The position numbers and the translations under genes were made by a program. From positions 1 to 26,132 of IMG/VR virus record IMGVR_UViG_3300045945_000195: a stretch of 26,132 nt of DNA; one strand, given 5' to 3'. The DNA comes from a virus. The notes under the pieces were generated by a model that did not search any database, was not told the DNA's origin, and saw only the letters and a list, made by a program, of their open reading frames with translations. Of the stretch, positions 1-5,686 are shown piece after piece (within the stretch, counting starts at the first letter, position 1; every line of letters starts with the position of its first letter).

Positions 1-109
1 CGATCTCGGTGTTTTTCATTTGTTGATACCAGCACTCCAGATCCTTGCAGTCGCACCATTCGGCATCGGCGTCGATCGTATGATGCGCAGTGCGTCGACA
101 GCGCAGCAT
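1..109 (-). CDS. partial hypothetical protein (start of gene, runs off window)
   Basis: The first 36 codons of a minus-strand gene begin at an ATG at 109-107, one base after the stop of the upstream gene (113-111). That tight spacing is typical of this operon. The readable part is polar and contains a short cysteine cluster (WCDCKDLECW), which may bind metal. No family is recognised. The rest of the gene lies outside the window. Confidence 0.5.
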   Translation of the reverse strand, partial: MLRCRRTAHHTIDADAEWCDCKDLECWYQQMKNTEI

Positions 110-110
110 C

Positions 111-572
111 TCAGATCATCTCATCGACAATGCTGTCGGCGATGGCATCGAGATCCGGCCGCGGCTGCGGCCACTGCCACTTGAGCTTGCCCATGACCCG
201 GATGCTCGGCCGCGCGATCTCGTTCTCGGCGATCGCCCGTTCGATGGCGCCGACCGAGCGATAGAACACCGGCACCGGCACATCCTGCGGCCGCACGTCG
301 ATCGTGCTGCCTTCACCGTCGAAGGCGTAGAGCGCGGCATTGCCGGCATAGAGCCCGCGCAGCAGGCTGAAGTAGTGCTGCTGTTGCGGCGGCACGAACA
401 AGCCGAACTCCGCCACCACGATGGCGAGGCCGCGATCGGCATCACGCCAGATGCCGGCATGATCGACGTGGGCCACGCGCAAGCCGATCATCCGCAACGC
501 CGCATCGAGATCGGCGGCCTCAACCTGATTGCGCAGCATCCCCTGCGCCGGCTCGATCAGGGCAAACCGCAT
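111..572 (-). CDS. hypothetical phage protein, about 153 aa
   Basis: This leftward early-operon gene has no recognised family. An ATG at 584 is also in frame, but the ATG at 572 is better placed because GGAGGGG lies a few bases before it. The protein is of mixed composition with no clear membrane segment. The middle has an aromatic stretch (FGLFVPPQQQHYFSLLRGLY) and the C-terminus is acidic. Its start overlaps the end of the DnaA-like gene by about 50 bases, which suggests translational coupling. The next gene begins one base after its stop. Function is unknown. Confidence 0.65.
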   Translation of the reverse strand: MRFALIEPAQGMLRNQVEAADLDAALRMIGLRVAHVDHAGIWRDADRGLAIVVAEFGLFVPPQQQHYFSLLRGLYAGNAALYAFDGEGSTIDVRPQDVPVPVFYRSVGAIERAIAENEIARPSIRVMGKLKWQWPQPRPDLDAIADSIVDEMI

Positions 573-909
573 CGGCCCCTCCATGCTTCGATATTTCCAC
601 TTGCGCCCGGATCGCCGCCACCGCTTTGACCGTCGCCGGGTCTCCGCGATCGAGGCGCCGACGCGCGCTCAACAACGCATGCCGCACGGTGGCGCGATCG
701 CGATTGAACAGGTTGCCGAGCCAGGTCGTCGACAATCGGCGCGACGGGCGGTCGCCGTTGAGCATCACCTCGATCAGGTGCAGCGCGATCATGCGCGCAG
801 TGACCGCCTTGGCGATGCGCCGCTTGCTCATGATCGTCGCGCGATCGATGCCGTGATAGGCGCAGCTCGCATCGATGATCTGGCTGCTCAGCGGCTTGTG
901 GTAGATCAT
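520..909 (-). CDS. small protein resembling DnaA domain IV (DNA-binding)
   Basis: The 129-residue protein looks like a free-standing C-terminal DNA-binding domain of the DnaA initiator. Residues 22-85 carry the pattern of that domain: an 'MSKRR' element near 28, a helix rich in A and R, and 'NRDRATVRHAL' at 69-79, matching the DnaA signature G-R-D-H-S/T-T-V-x-H-A. The AAA+ ATPase part of DnaA is absent. Known DnaA domain IV binds DnaA boxes, so this protein may bind origin DNA or compete with host DnaA; that role is inference. Its start overlaps the upstream stop (ATGA at 909-906). The last 20 or so residues overlap the next gene and look less constrained. Confidence 0.62.
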   Translation of the reverse strand: MIYHKPLSSQIIDASCAYHGIDRATIMSKRRIAKAVTARMIALHLIEVMLNGDRPSRRLSTTWLGNLFNRDRATVRHALLSARRRLDRGDPATVKAVAAIRAQVEISKHGGADAVCPDRAGAGDAAQSG

Positions 910-1241
910 TCGAAAACCTCATGCCGCTCGCTGATCTTCGGCGCTTGCGTCTCGCCGAGAATGAATTCGACGTCGATCACGTCGCCGTCGCTCAGCGTGT
1001 GCCAATAGCGCGCGATGAAGTTGTGCGCGACGGGTTTGGTGCGGCCGCCCCAGTCATAGGGGTCGTAGGCTGCACCGCGACATTGCGCGTCGATCAGGAT
1101 GATGCATTCCTCGGTCTCGTCGGCGCGATAGCCGTCGCGGCGCAGCAGCCAGCGCTGCGCCTCGTTGTCGGCCACCGGCCGGATGCAGATCACCGGAATG
1201 AAGGTGCCGCAGTCGCGGATTTCCAGGCACTTGATCTCCAT
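906..1241 (-). CDS. conserved hypothetical phage protein, 111 aa
   Basis: The protein begins 'MEIKCLEIRDCGTFIPVICI' and ends with an acidic stretch (DGDVIDVEFILGE). I recognise this pattern from small conserved proteins of unknown function in early operons of proteobacterial phages. It contains 'QRWLLRRDGY' and 'DPYDWG' motifs. No signal peptide or membrane segment is visible. It sits three bases after the zinc-ribbon gene and overlaps the next start by four bases (ATGA), so it belongs to the leftward operon. No enzymatic role can be given. Confidence 0.7.
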   Translation of the reverse strand: MEIKCLEIRDCGTFIPVICIRPVADNEAQRWLLRRDGYRADETEECIILIDAQCRGAAYDPYDWGGRTKPVAHNFIARYWHTLSDGDVIDVEFILGETQAPKISERHEVFE

Positions 1242-1244
1242 GGT

Positions 1245-1442
1245 TCAGTAATCCCCGCCGCGCTCGATCTGCTCGCAGCACGAATTGCAGATGCCGTAGC
1301 TCGGCGCGAGCTTCACCTTGCGGCCGCAGCGCTGGCACTTCTTGCGCACGCTGCGCTTCTGCATCTCGTGATAAAACTCGACATCCTCCTCGTCGCGTAT
1401 GTCGTAGAAGCCGAAGTTGTCGTCGTAGTAGCTGCGCGGCAT
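1245..1442 (-). CDS. small zinc-ribbon protein, 65 aa
   Basis: I chose the start at 1442 (MPRSYYDDNF) because GGAGGG lies just before it; a longer frame reaches 1496. The N-terminal half is acidic and tyrosine-rich. The C-terminal half has 'CQRCG' followed by 'CNSCC', two CxxC-type knuckles 14-15 residues apart, which predicts one bound zinc. Such tiny zinc proteins are common in phage early operons, usually without known function. It is 13 bases from the preceding gene and 3 bases from the next, so it is probably co-transcribed with both. Confidence 0.65.
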   Translation of the reverse strand: MPRSYYDDNFGFYDIRDEEDVEFYHEMQKRSVRKKCQRCGRKVKLAPSYGICNSCCEQIERGGDY

Positions 1443-1455
1443 TCGTTGCCCTCCT

Positions 1456-2106
1456 TCACGCTGCGTGCTCGTCGAACAGCGGCAGGTCGGCGGCATCGCC
1501 GTCGTAGACGCTGCCCTGATGATCCTTGTCGTCGTCGGGCACGATCACCGGCGTGATGTTTCGCTGTGCCAGGTCGGCCATCAGCTCGGCGTCTTCGCTC
1601 ATCGTCTGCGTGATGATCTTCTCGATGCGCGACGGCATGAACATGCGGAAGATGCCGGGCAGCCACTTGCCTTCGCTGCCGTTCGTCGCGTCGAACACCA
1701 GCTTGACCTTGGGATGGGCGAAGAACATCCAGGTCTCGCCGACCTTGAATTTGCGCGGCACTGCGATGATGCGGCGGCTCACGCCCATGGCCTGCGCCTC
1801 GGCCTGGAAGGCTTGCGGTGTCGGATAGAATTGCGCACCGATCCAGAGGAGCCCGACGCGCTCGCCGAGCGCCTCCGCGCATGCGGCGGGGCAGTTGATG
1901 CGATACTCATCGGCGCATGGACCCTTGAGCCACGGCCGCGGATCGATCCAGGTCCAGCCGCGCGTCTGCTTGATGCCGCCGCCGCAGCTCGGACAGATCC
2001 CGAGCATGATCGGCAGCTTGCAGCACGGCACGCCATGCCCTTCGCCCACCAGGTAGAGCCCGCCCGTTTTTCGATAACCACAAGCCCTCCGCGCCTCGAC
2101 TGCCAT
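1456..2106 (-). CDS. cysteine-rich phage protein of unknown function, 216 aa
   Basis: The start at 2106 (MAVEARRACGYRK) is supported by GGGAAAG about 6 bases upstream and by the two-base gap to the preceding stop; an upstream frame reaching 2301 would run into other genes. Residues 18-65 hold several cysteines (PCC, CPSCGGG, C, NCPAAC), which suggests a structural zinc site. They are followed by 'VGLLWIGAQFYPTPQAF' and 'RKFKVGETWMFFAHPKVKL'. The latter half is acidic at the end. I have a sense of having seen this pattern in rhizobial and pseudomonad phages, always without a function. A nucleic-acid-binding role would be a guess. Confidence 0.68.
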   Translation of the reverse strand: MAVEARRACGYRKTGGLYLVGEGHGVPCCKLPIMLGICPSCGGGIKQTRGWTWIDPRPWLKGPCADEYRINCPAACAEALGERVGLLWIGAQFYPTPQAFQAEAQAMGVSRRIIAVPRKFKVGETWMFFAHPKVKLVFDATNGSEGKWLPGIFRMFMPSRIEKIITQTMSEDAELMADLAQRNITPVIVPDDDKDHQGSVYDGDAADLPLFDEHAA

Positions 2107-2108
2107 GG

Positions 2109-2381
2109 CTACTTTCCCTTCTCGAAATATTTGCAGCTGTCGGTCGACAGCGGGATCTGCCGCTGCGGATGCGTCTTCATGTGCTTCCAGAACAGCGCAC
2201 AGGCATGCTGTTTCACGTAGTCGCGCTTGGCGGTCGCATACCGGTATCCGTAGTGCGCGCACTGCCCGCAGGTCGTGCCGGCGGGACCGGTGCCGCTCCA
2301 ATGCATCATGCCGTGCGGCGTCTGCGCGATCAGCTTGGCCAGCTCCGGGTTGGGCTCAGTCAGGTGCTTGTCGGCGCTCAT
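2109..2381 (-). CDS. hypothetical protein with putative zinc-binding cysteines, 90 aa
   Basis: The gene overlaps the end of the NrdR-like gene by 26 bases and ends two bases before the next start. Residues 38-83 contain 'CGQCAHYGY', then a single C ('HACALFW'), several histidines, then 'DSCKYFE'. This C-x2-C ... C ... C layout with basic residues suggests one metal site. No known family is assigned. Confidence 0.62.
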   Translation of the reverse strand: MSADKHLTEPNPELAKLIAQTPHGMMHWSGTGPAGTTCGQCAHYGYRYATAKRDYVKQHACALFWKHMKTHPQRQIPLSTDSCKYFEKGK

Positions 2382-2664
2382 CGTCGGGATCCGGGGCAGT
2401 GAGCTGGATGATCTCCTCGCGCAGGTTTTCGAGCGCGCCGATGGCGGCGTGGATGGCGCGCGCTGCCGAGCCCATGTGCTGCTCCAGGCGGCCGCCGCCG
2501 AGCGAGGTCTCCCAGGTCGTCCAGCGCCAGCCGCAGGCGAGGCACATGCGGCGCCGGCGCACCGCCGAGCTGCCCCCGAGCCCGGCGGGGCGGCTGTCCT
2601 TCACCATGGAGCTGCCGCCGCATTGCGGGCATGGATAGTTGGGCGTCTGTCGGTGTGCGGTCAT
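2356..2664 (-). CDS. NrdR-like zinc-ribbon protein without ATP-cone, 102 aa
   Basis: Residues 12-50 closely follow the zinc ribbon of NrdR, the repressor of ribonucleotide reductase genes: C12-x2-C15, 'VKDSRP' at 21-26, a basic stretch (RRRR) and C41-x2-C44, followed by 'GWRWTTWE' where NrdR has a G-x-R-F-T-T-x-E motif. NrdR continues with an ATP-cone of about 100 residues. Here the remaining 50 residues are short, helical and acidic, with no sign of an ATP-cone. The DNA-binding half is therefore kept and the nucleotide sensor lost. It might bind NrdR boxes in the host and affect dNTP supply, or simply be a zinc-ribbon DNA binder; both are inference. The start overlaps the HNH stop (TCATG at 2661-2665). 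Confidence 0.62.
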   Translation of the reverse strand: MTAHRQTPNYPCPQCGGSSMVKDSRPAGLGGSSAVRRRRMCLACGWRWTTWETSLGGGRLEQHMGSAARAIHAAIGALENLREEIIQLTAPDPDDERRQAPD

Positions 2665-3026
2665 GTCTGCAGGCGCCTCCCTTGCGGCCATCGATTGCGG
2701 CGCCGCTTGCTGCCGAGCTTGCGCGGCAAGCCGAGCAGCTTCGCTGCCATCCTCAATTGATGCTCGGCTTCGCCGAGCTGGATCCGGCGGCTCTTCGCCA
2801 GCGCCGGCATGTCGATCGTGTTGGTCTTCGTGCGGTGCGCCGCGCGCAGCATCGGCCGTAGGTTCCAGGGCGCATCGGGCCCGCCGTCGGCTTTGCGCAC
2901 CGGATAATGATCGAATTGGTAGAGCGAGATGATCTGCGCCGCAGTCATGCGCTTCGCATCCTCGTAGGGGATGTGGCCGAGCGCGAGCAGCGCCGAGGCG
3001 AGCTTGGTGGTGAGGGGCACGGTCAT
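2661..3026 (-). CDS. HNH endonuclease-like protein, 121 aa
   Basis: The central segment fits an HNH (His-Asn-His) nuclease fold: 'QFDHYPV' with D39-H40, 'DAPWNLRPM' with N55, 'RAAHRTKT' with H64 and K67, then D72 and 'AKSRR'. The C-terminus is strongly basic. Small HNH proteins of this size occur in phages as nicking or double-strand nucleases. The ATG at 3026 lies only 4 bases from the outer edge of the hairpin array at 3030-3283, so its leader would contain that array. A longer frame to 3104 would run through two hairpins and is unlikely. A functional link to the hairpins and the IS110-like protein upstream is inference from position. Confidence 0.68.
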   Translation of the reverse strand: MTVPLTTKLASALLALGHIPYEDAKRMTAAQIISLYQFDHYPVRKADGGPDAPWNLRPMLRAAHRTKTNTIDMPALAKSRRIQLGEAEHQLRMAAKLLGLPRKLGSKRRRNRWPQGRRLQT

Positions 3027-3029
3027 AGG

Positions 3030-3283
3030 TGGCCGGGCAGACCATAAGTGGATGTCAAGGGGCGGCTGGCCCGGCCGCGGGAGCACAGCGTCTTTGGATG
3101 ACACACGTATACTGGCTCCCAGGTTGATAAGCGGCCGGGCAGGCAGTCATTGGTTGTCACAGTGGATTTGGCCCGGCCGTGGGAGCAATGCTGCAGTGGA
3201 TGACACATGGACACTGGCTCCCATTAGGTTGATAGGTGGCCGGGCAATCCCACTGCGGGTATCACCACTACCCCGGCCCGGCC
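3030..3283. repeat. paired-hairpin array 1: five hairpins with 30-nt loops
   Basis: Five hairpins: A 3031-3076 (8-bp stem), B 3079-3120 (6 bp), C 3132-3179 (9 bp), D 3180-3223 (7 bp), E 3238-3283 (8 bp). The loops are 3039-3068, 3085-3114, 3141-3170, 3187-3216 and 3246-3275, each exactly 30 nt. Loop positions 11-20 read TGGATGTCAA, TGGATGACAC, TGGTTGTCAC, TGGATGACAC and CGGGTATCAC. A, C and E share the stem GGCCGGGC; B and D share GGGAGC, so pairs A-B and C-D repeat with E as a lone first member. Each A/C/E hairpin follows a similar leader (GGTTGATAGGT-like). The repeat period is 102-105 bases. E lies inside the last codons of the IS110-like gene. The transcribed strand, if any, is not known. 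Confidence 0.92.
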
Positions 3284-4102
3284 TCGCCGCTTGCGCGGCA
3301 TCTCGTGCTCATCGCTGATCGGCAACTTGCGCCACGCCTGCCACAGATGTTTCAGGTAGCGCTTCATCACGTAGCGGACGGCATCCTGGCGCGCGTGCAT
3401 CGGCGTCCAGTCGGGATGCGTCACCGCCGTGTGCTTGCGCCGGCTGACATAGGCTTCGCCGTAGGGGCCCTTCGGGCGGCCGTAGTCGGTGCCGGATTTT
3501 TCCTTGCCTTCGACCTGCGCATTGACCAGCCACAATCCGATCTGGAACATCAGCGCATAGCGCGAAGCATTGAACGGGTGTGCGATCCATTCTTCCTTGG
3601 TGAGCGAACGCGGCCGCCAGGTCTCACGCTTCCAGCTCGATCCGGCGAGGCCGTCGTAGGGTGCGAAGCCGAGGCGGCTCCAGACCTTGCCGGGATTGGC
3701 GTAATTGGCGAGGTCGCCGGTCTCGGCGATGATGGTCCCGAGCCCGAGCGCGGCGGCGCCATGCACGCTCTCGACATAGGCATAGACCGGCAGCGCTGCG
3801 GCAGCCTGCGTCATCTGCCGCTCCATCTCGGTACGTTCTAAATCAATCGGCTCTCGCACCAGTTCGGTGCGGGTGACGATGCGGATCAACTCGGGATCGC
3901 CCTCGCCTTTGCGCGCAGCCGTCAGCAAGGCGAGCGCCTTCTTGTTCTCTGCTGCACGTTGCTTCTCATCGAGATCGGGCGACCAGGCAGTGAAGTTGAT
4001 GCGGACGTAGCTCTCCAGCGCGCGATCGATCTTCTGCTGCAGCTTCATCCAATATCGGCGCTTGCGATGCAGCGCCTTCAGGGTGTCGACGGTGGCAGTC
4101 AT
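3224..4102 (-). CDS. IS110-family (Transposase_20 domain) recombinase-like protein lacking the DEDD/RuvC domain, 292 aa
   Basis: Residues 105-260 match the Transposase_20 (PF02371-type) C-terminal half of IS110 transposases: 'VHGAAALGLGTIIAETGDL' at 113-131 corresponds to the PGxGxxTAxxLxAExGDL helix-hairpin-helix, 'LGFAPYDG' to AGLAP, 'GSS' at 154-156 to the region of the catalytic serine, 'NASRYALMFQIGL' to GNRYLRRAL, and 'AVRYVMKRYLKHLWQAW' to the terminal ARKLL helix. Residues 1-104 are charged and helical (coiled-coil-like) and show no DEDD/RuvC motifs, so it is not a complete transposase. It may act as a partner-dependent or nuclease-inactive RNA/DNA-binding protein. The last 20 residues are encoded by hairpin E. 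Hairpin arrays lie immediately upstream (4124-4435) and downstream. No IS ends are visible; it looks like a resident operon gene. Confidence 0.72.
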   Translation of the reverse strand: MTATVDTLKALHRKRRYWMKLQQKIDRALESYVRINFTAWSPDLDEKQRAAENKKALALLTAARKGEGDPELIRIVTRTELVREPIDLERTEMERQMTQAAAALPVYAYVESVHGAAALGLGTIIAETGDLANYANPGKVWSRLGFAPYDGLAGSSWKRETWRPRSLTKEEWIAHPFNASRYALMFQIGLWLVNAQVEGKEKSGTDYGRPKGPYGEAYVSRRKHTAVTHPDWTPMHARQDAVRYVMKRYLKHLWQAWRKLPISDEHEMPRKRRGRAGVVVIPAVGLPGHLST

Positions 4103-4123
4103 CGGTTGCTCATGGGAAAGAGT

Positions 4124-4435
4124 GCGGAGCGGGCAATGCAGCTTGGGGCTTCAACGTACGGCTGGCCCGCTCCGCTGGCGGCAACGGGTGTGTGGACGTC
4201 AGCGCAGCTCTGGCCGCCGAAAAGAATGCGGGCGAGACGAGCAAGGGCGCTTTGGAGATCACAATTCGATAGGCTCGTCTCGCTGGCGGCAGCGGGTGTA
4301 CTGGGTGTCACGCCGTCAACGGCCGCCAATTCTGAATGGATGGGACGAGCACCGGAAGATTGGAGACCACAGTCCGACGGGCTCGTCCCGCTGGCGGCAA
4401 ATGTCGTCTGGATGTCACGAGAGGACAGGCCGCCA
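4124..4435. repeat. paired-hairpin array 2: six hairpins with 30-nt loops
   Basis: Three pairs: F 4124-4175 (11-bp stem) with G 4176-4219; H 4232-4283 (11 bp) with I 4284-4328; J 4342-4389 (9 bp) with K 4392-4435. G, I and K share the stem (T)GGCGGC; F, H and J have different but fully paired stems (GCGGAGCGGGC, GCGAGACGAGC, GGGACGAGC). Loops are 4135-4164, 4183-4212, 4243-4272, 4291-4321 (31 nt), 4351-4380 and 4399-4428. Cores are GGGGCTTCAA, TGGACGTCAG, TGGAGATCAC, TGGGTGTCAC, TGGAGACCAC and TGGATGTCAC. The period is 108-110 bases; spacers of 12-13 bases share GAATG. It fills the 343-base gap between two operon genes, directly upstream of the IS110-like gene. Confidence 0.94.
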
Positions 4436-4445
4436 ATTCGCATGA

Positions 4446-5159
4446 TCACGCCTCCAGCTGCGGCTGCACTGCACCGCGCCGCATCTGCAAGGCGACGTTC
4501 TCCGCCGCCTTGCGCAGTACGTCGGGCGCTTGCTTGGTTGCGAGCGCGGCGTACTTGCGCAGCTGCGGTTCGGCAATCCACTTGCGCAGCATGATGGTGT
4601 CGTCGCTGATGACGCCATGCTGCAGGCACATCTCCAGGAAGCCGACATTGCGGGCCTCGTTGAGATTGCGCAGGAAGCCGCGCTGCAGCCGGTCCATTCC
4701 CTCCTGCTGCAATGCTCTGATCTCACGCATGCGGATGTTCTTGCCGAAGCCGAAGTCATCGAGCACGCTGGCTTCGATGCGCGCGACCGACTTCGCAGCT
4801 TCGCGTTCGCCTTCGGTGCGCGGACGCTGAACAGGTGCGGGGCGGGCACCTGTGGCTTGGGTTTCAACACTACTTTGGTCCGCCCCGCTGGCGACGACGG
4901 CAATACCTTTCTGGGCTTCACGGCTACGTTGGCCGTCGTCGATCGTACCGCGCATATCCGCCGCGGCGATCTGCAAGCAGTTCATCGCCACCGCGCGCAA
5001 CAATGCGCTGTTCTTTTCCATGTCGCGCACCAGCCAGGCGCAAGCGCGGTCCATGTTGCCCTTGGCCTTTTGCAGGTGCCCGACCGCAGTCGTGTAGGCT
5101 TGCGCCGTCTCGCCGGTTGCCTTGAAGGCATCGCCGAAGGTCTTGTGGGGTTTGCTCAT
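4446..5159 (-). CDS. hypothetical protein with an in-frame hairpin-pair insertion, 237 aa
   Basis: The start at 5159 has a strong ribosome site (AGGAGGA) about 3 bases upstream. No family is recognised. Residues 1-70 and 110-235 are helix-rich and charged. Between them, residues 73-107 are a low-complexity linker (A, S, Q, T, G, P) encoded by the two hairpins at 4837-4941. That insertion is 105 bases, exactly 35 codons, so the frame is kept. A phylogenetic comparison should show homologues lacking the linker if this is a true insertion. It is the gene just upstream of the array 2 / IS110-like pair and may be part of that system; this is inference. Confidence 0.65.
   Translation of the reverse strand: MSKPHKTFGDAFKATGETAQAYTTAVGHLQKAKGNMDRACAWLVRDMEKNSALLRAVAMNCLQIAAADMRGTIDDGQRSREAQKGIAVVASGADQSSVETQATGARPAPVQRPRTEGEREAAKSVARIEASVLDDFGFGKNIRMREIRALQQEGMDRLQRGFLRNLNEARNVGFLEMCLQHGVISDDTIMLRKWIAEPQLRKYAALATKQAPDVLRKAAENVALQMRRGAVQPQLEA
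4837..4941. repeat. paired hairpin 3 (two hairpins) inside a coding sequence
   Basis: Hairpin L1 covers 4837-4888 with an 11-bp stem (one G-T pair at 4846/4879) and a loop at 4848-4877. L2 covers 4892-4941 with a 10-bp stem (CGACGACGGC) and a loop at 4902-4931. Both loops are exactly 30 nt, with cores TGGGTTTCAA and TGGGCTTCAC at loop positions 11-20, starting with A and ending with G as in the other eleven. The pair is 105 bases long, a multiple of three, and lies in frame within the gene at 4446-5159. Confidence 0.9.
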
Positions 5160-5167
5160 GTATCCTC

Positions 5168-5686
5168 CTATGCCGCCGTCCCGGCATTGCTCTTCAGATC
5201 CTCGACGGTGACGCCGAGCTTGGCGGCGAGCACGTCGATCACGGCTTGCTTGCTCAATTGGAATTCGCGGCCGGACATCGCCGACACTGCCTGTGAGCGC
5301 GGGATGTACTGGCGCACGATGCGCGGATCGTCCGCGTCGAACTCGATGCGCGAATAGTCGTGGCCGTCGCGCAGATAGCGCGCGACGCGCATCGCCTCCT
5401 GGCGGTTGGTGGCGCGGTACTCGCGCGTGTCACGAAAGGCGGTGTGCGTCAGCGCCCAGGCGCGCAGCTCCTCCGGCGACTGGAATTGCGGACCGTCTTC
5501 CGGCAAGTTCTGCCAGGCCTCGTGGATGATGGCGAAGAAGTGGCGGTGACTGTCCCAGCTGCGCGGCTCGACAGCCTCCAGGCGATAGACGCGACCGATC
5601 TGAAATTGCTTCTCCGCCAGGCGGCGATAGTAGGGTGTCGGCTCGAAACCTTCGCCGTTCCAGATGTACAACAACGGCGCGCTCAT
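5168..5686 (-). CDS. hypothetical phage protein, 172 aa
   Basis: The ATG at 5686 overlaps the end of the exonuclease gene by four bases (TCAT). Residues 35-85 contain 'PRSWDSHRHFFAIIHEAWQNLPED' followed by a predicted helix (PEELRAWALTH). This pattern resembles small phage proteins found beside recombination genes (NinB or DUF1367-like layouts). I cannot assign the family with certainty. The middle has 'RYLRDGHDYSRIEFD', and the C-terminus carries a putative helix-turn-helix-like segment (KQAVIDVLAAKLGVTVEDL). Position next to YqaJ and ERF suggests a role in recombination or replication. Confidence 0.6.
   Translation of the reverse strand: MSAPLLYIWNGEGFEPTPYYRRLAEKQFQIGRVYRLEAVEPRSWDSHRHFFAIIHEAWQNLPEDGPQFQSPEELRAWALTHTAFRDTREYRATNRQEAMRVARYLRDGHDYSRIEFDADDPRIVRQYIPRSQAVSAMSGREFQLSKQAVIDVLAAKLGVTVEDLKSNAGTAA

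Noticed and set aside
3224-4102. Complete IS110 insertion sequence
   Set aside because: The DEDD/RuvC half is missing, no element boundaries are seen, and the gene is placed like a normal operon member.
3030-4435. CRISPR array as an explanation of the repeats
   Set aside because: There is no constant direct repeat separating unique spacers. Stems vary and pair with themselves, conserved bases lie in the loops, and no cas gene is present.
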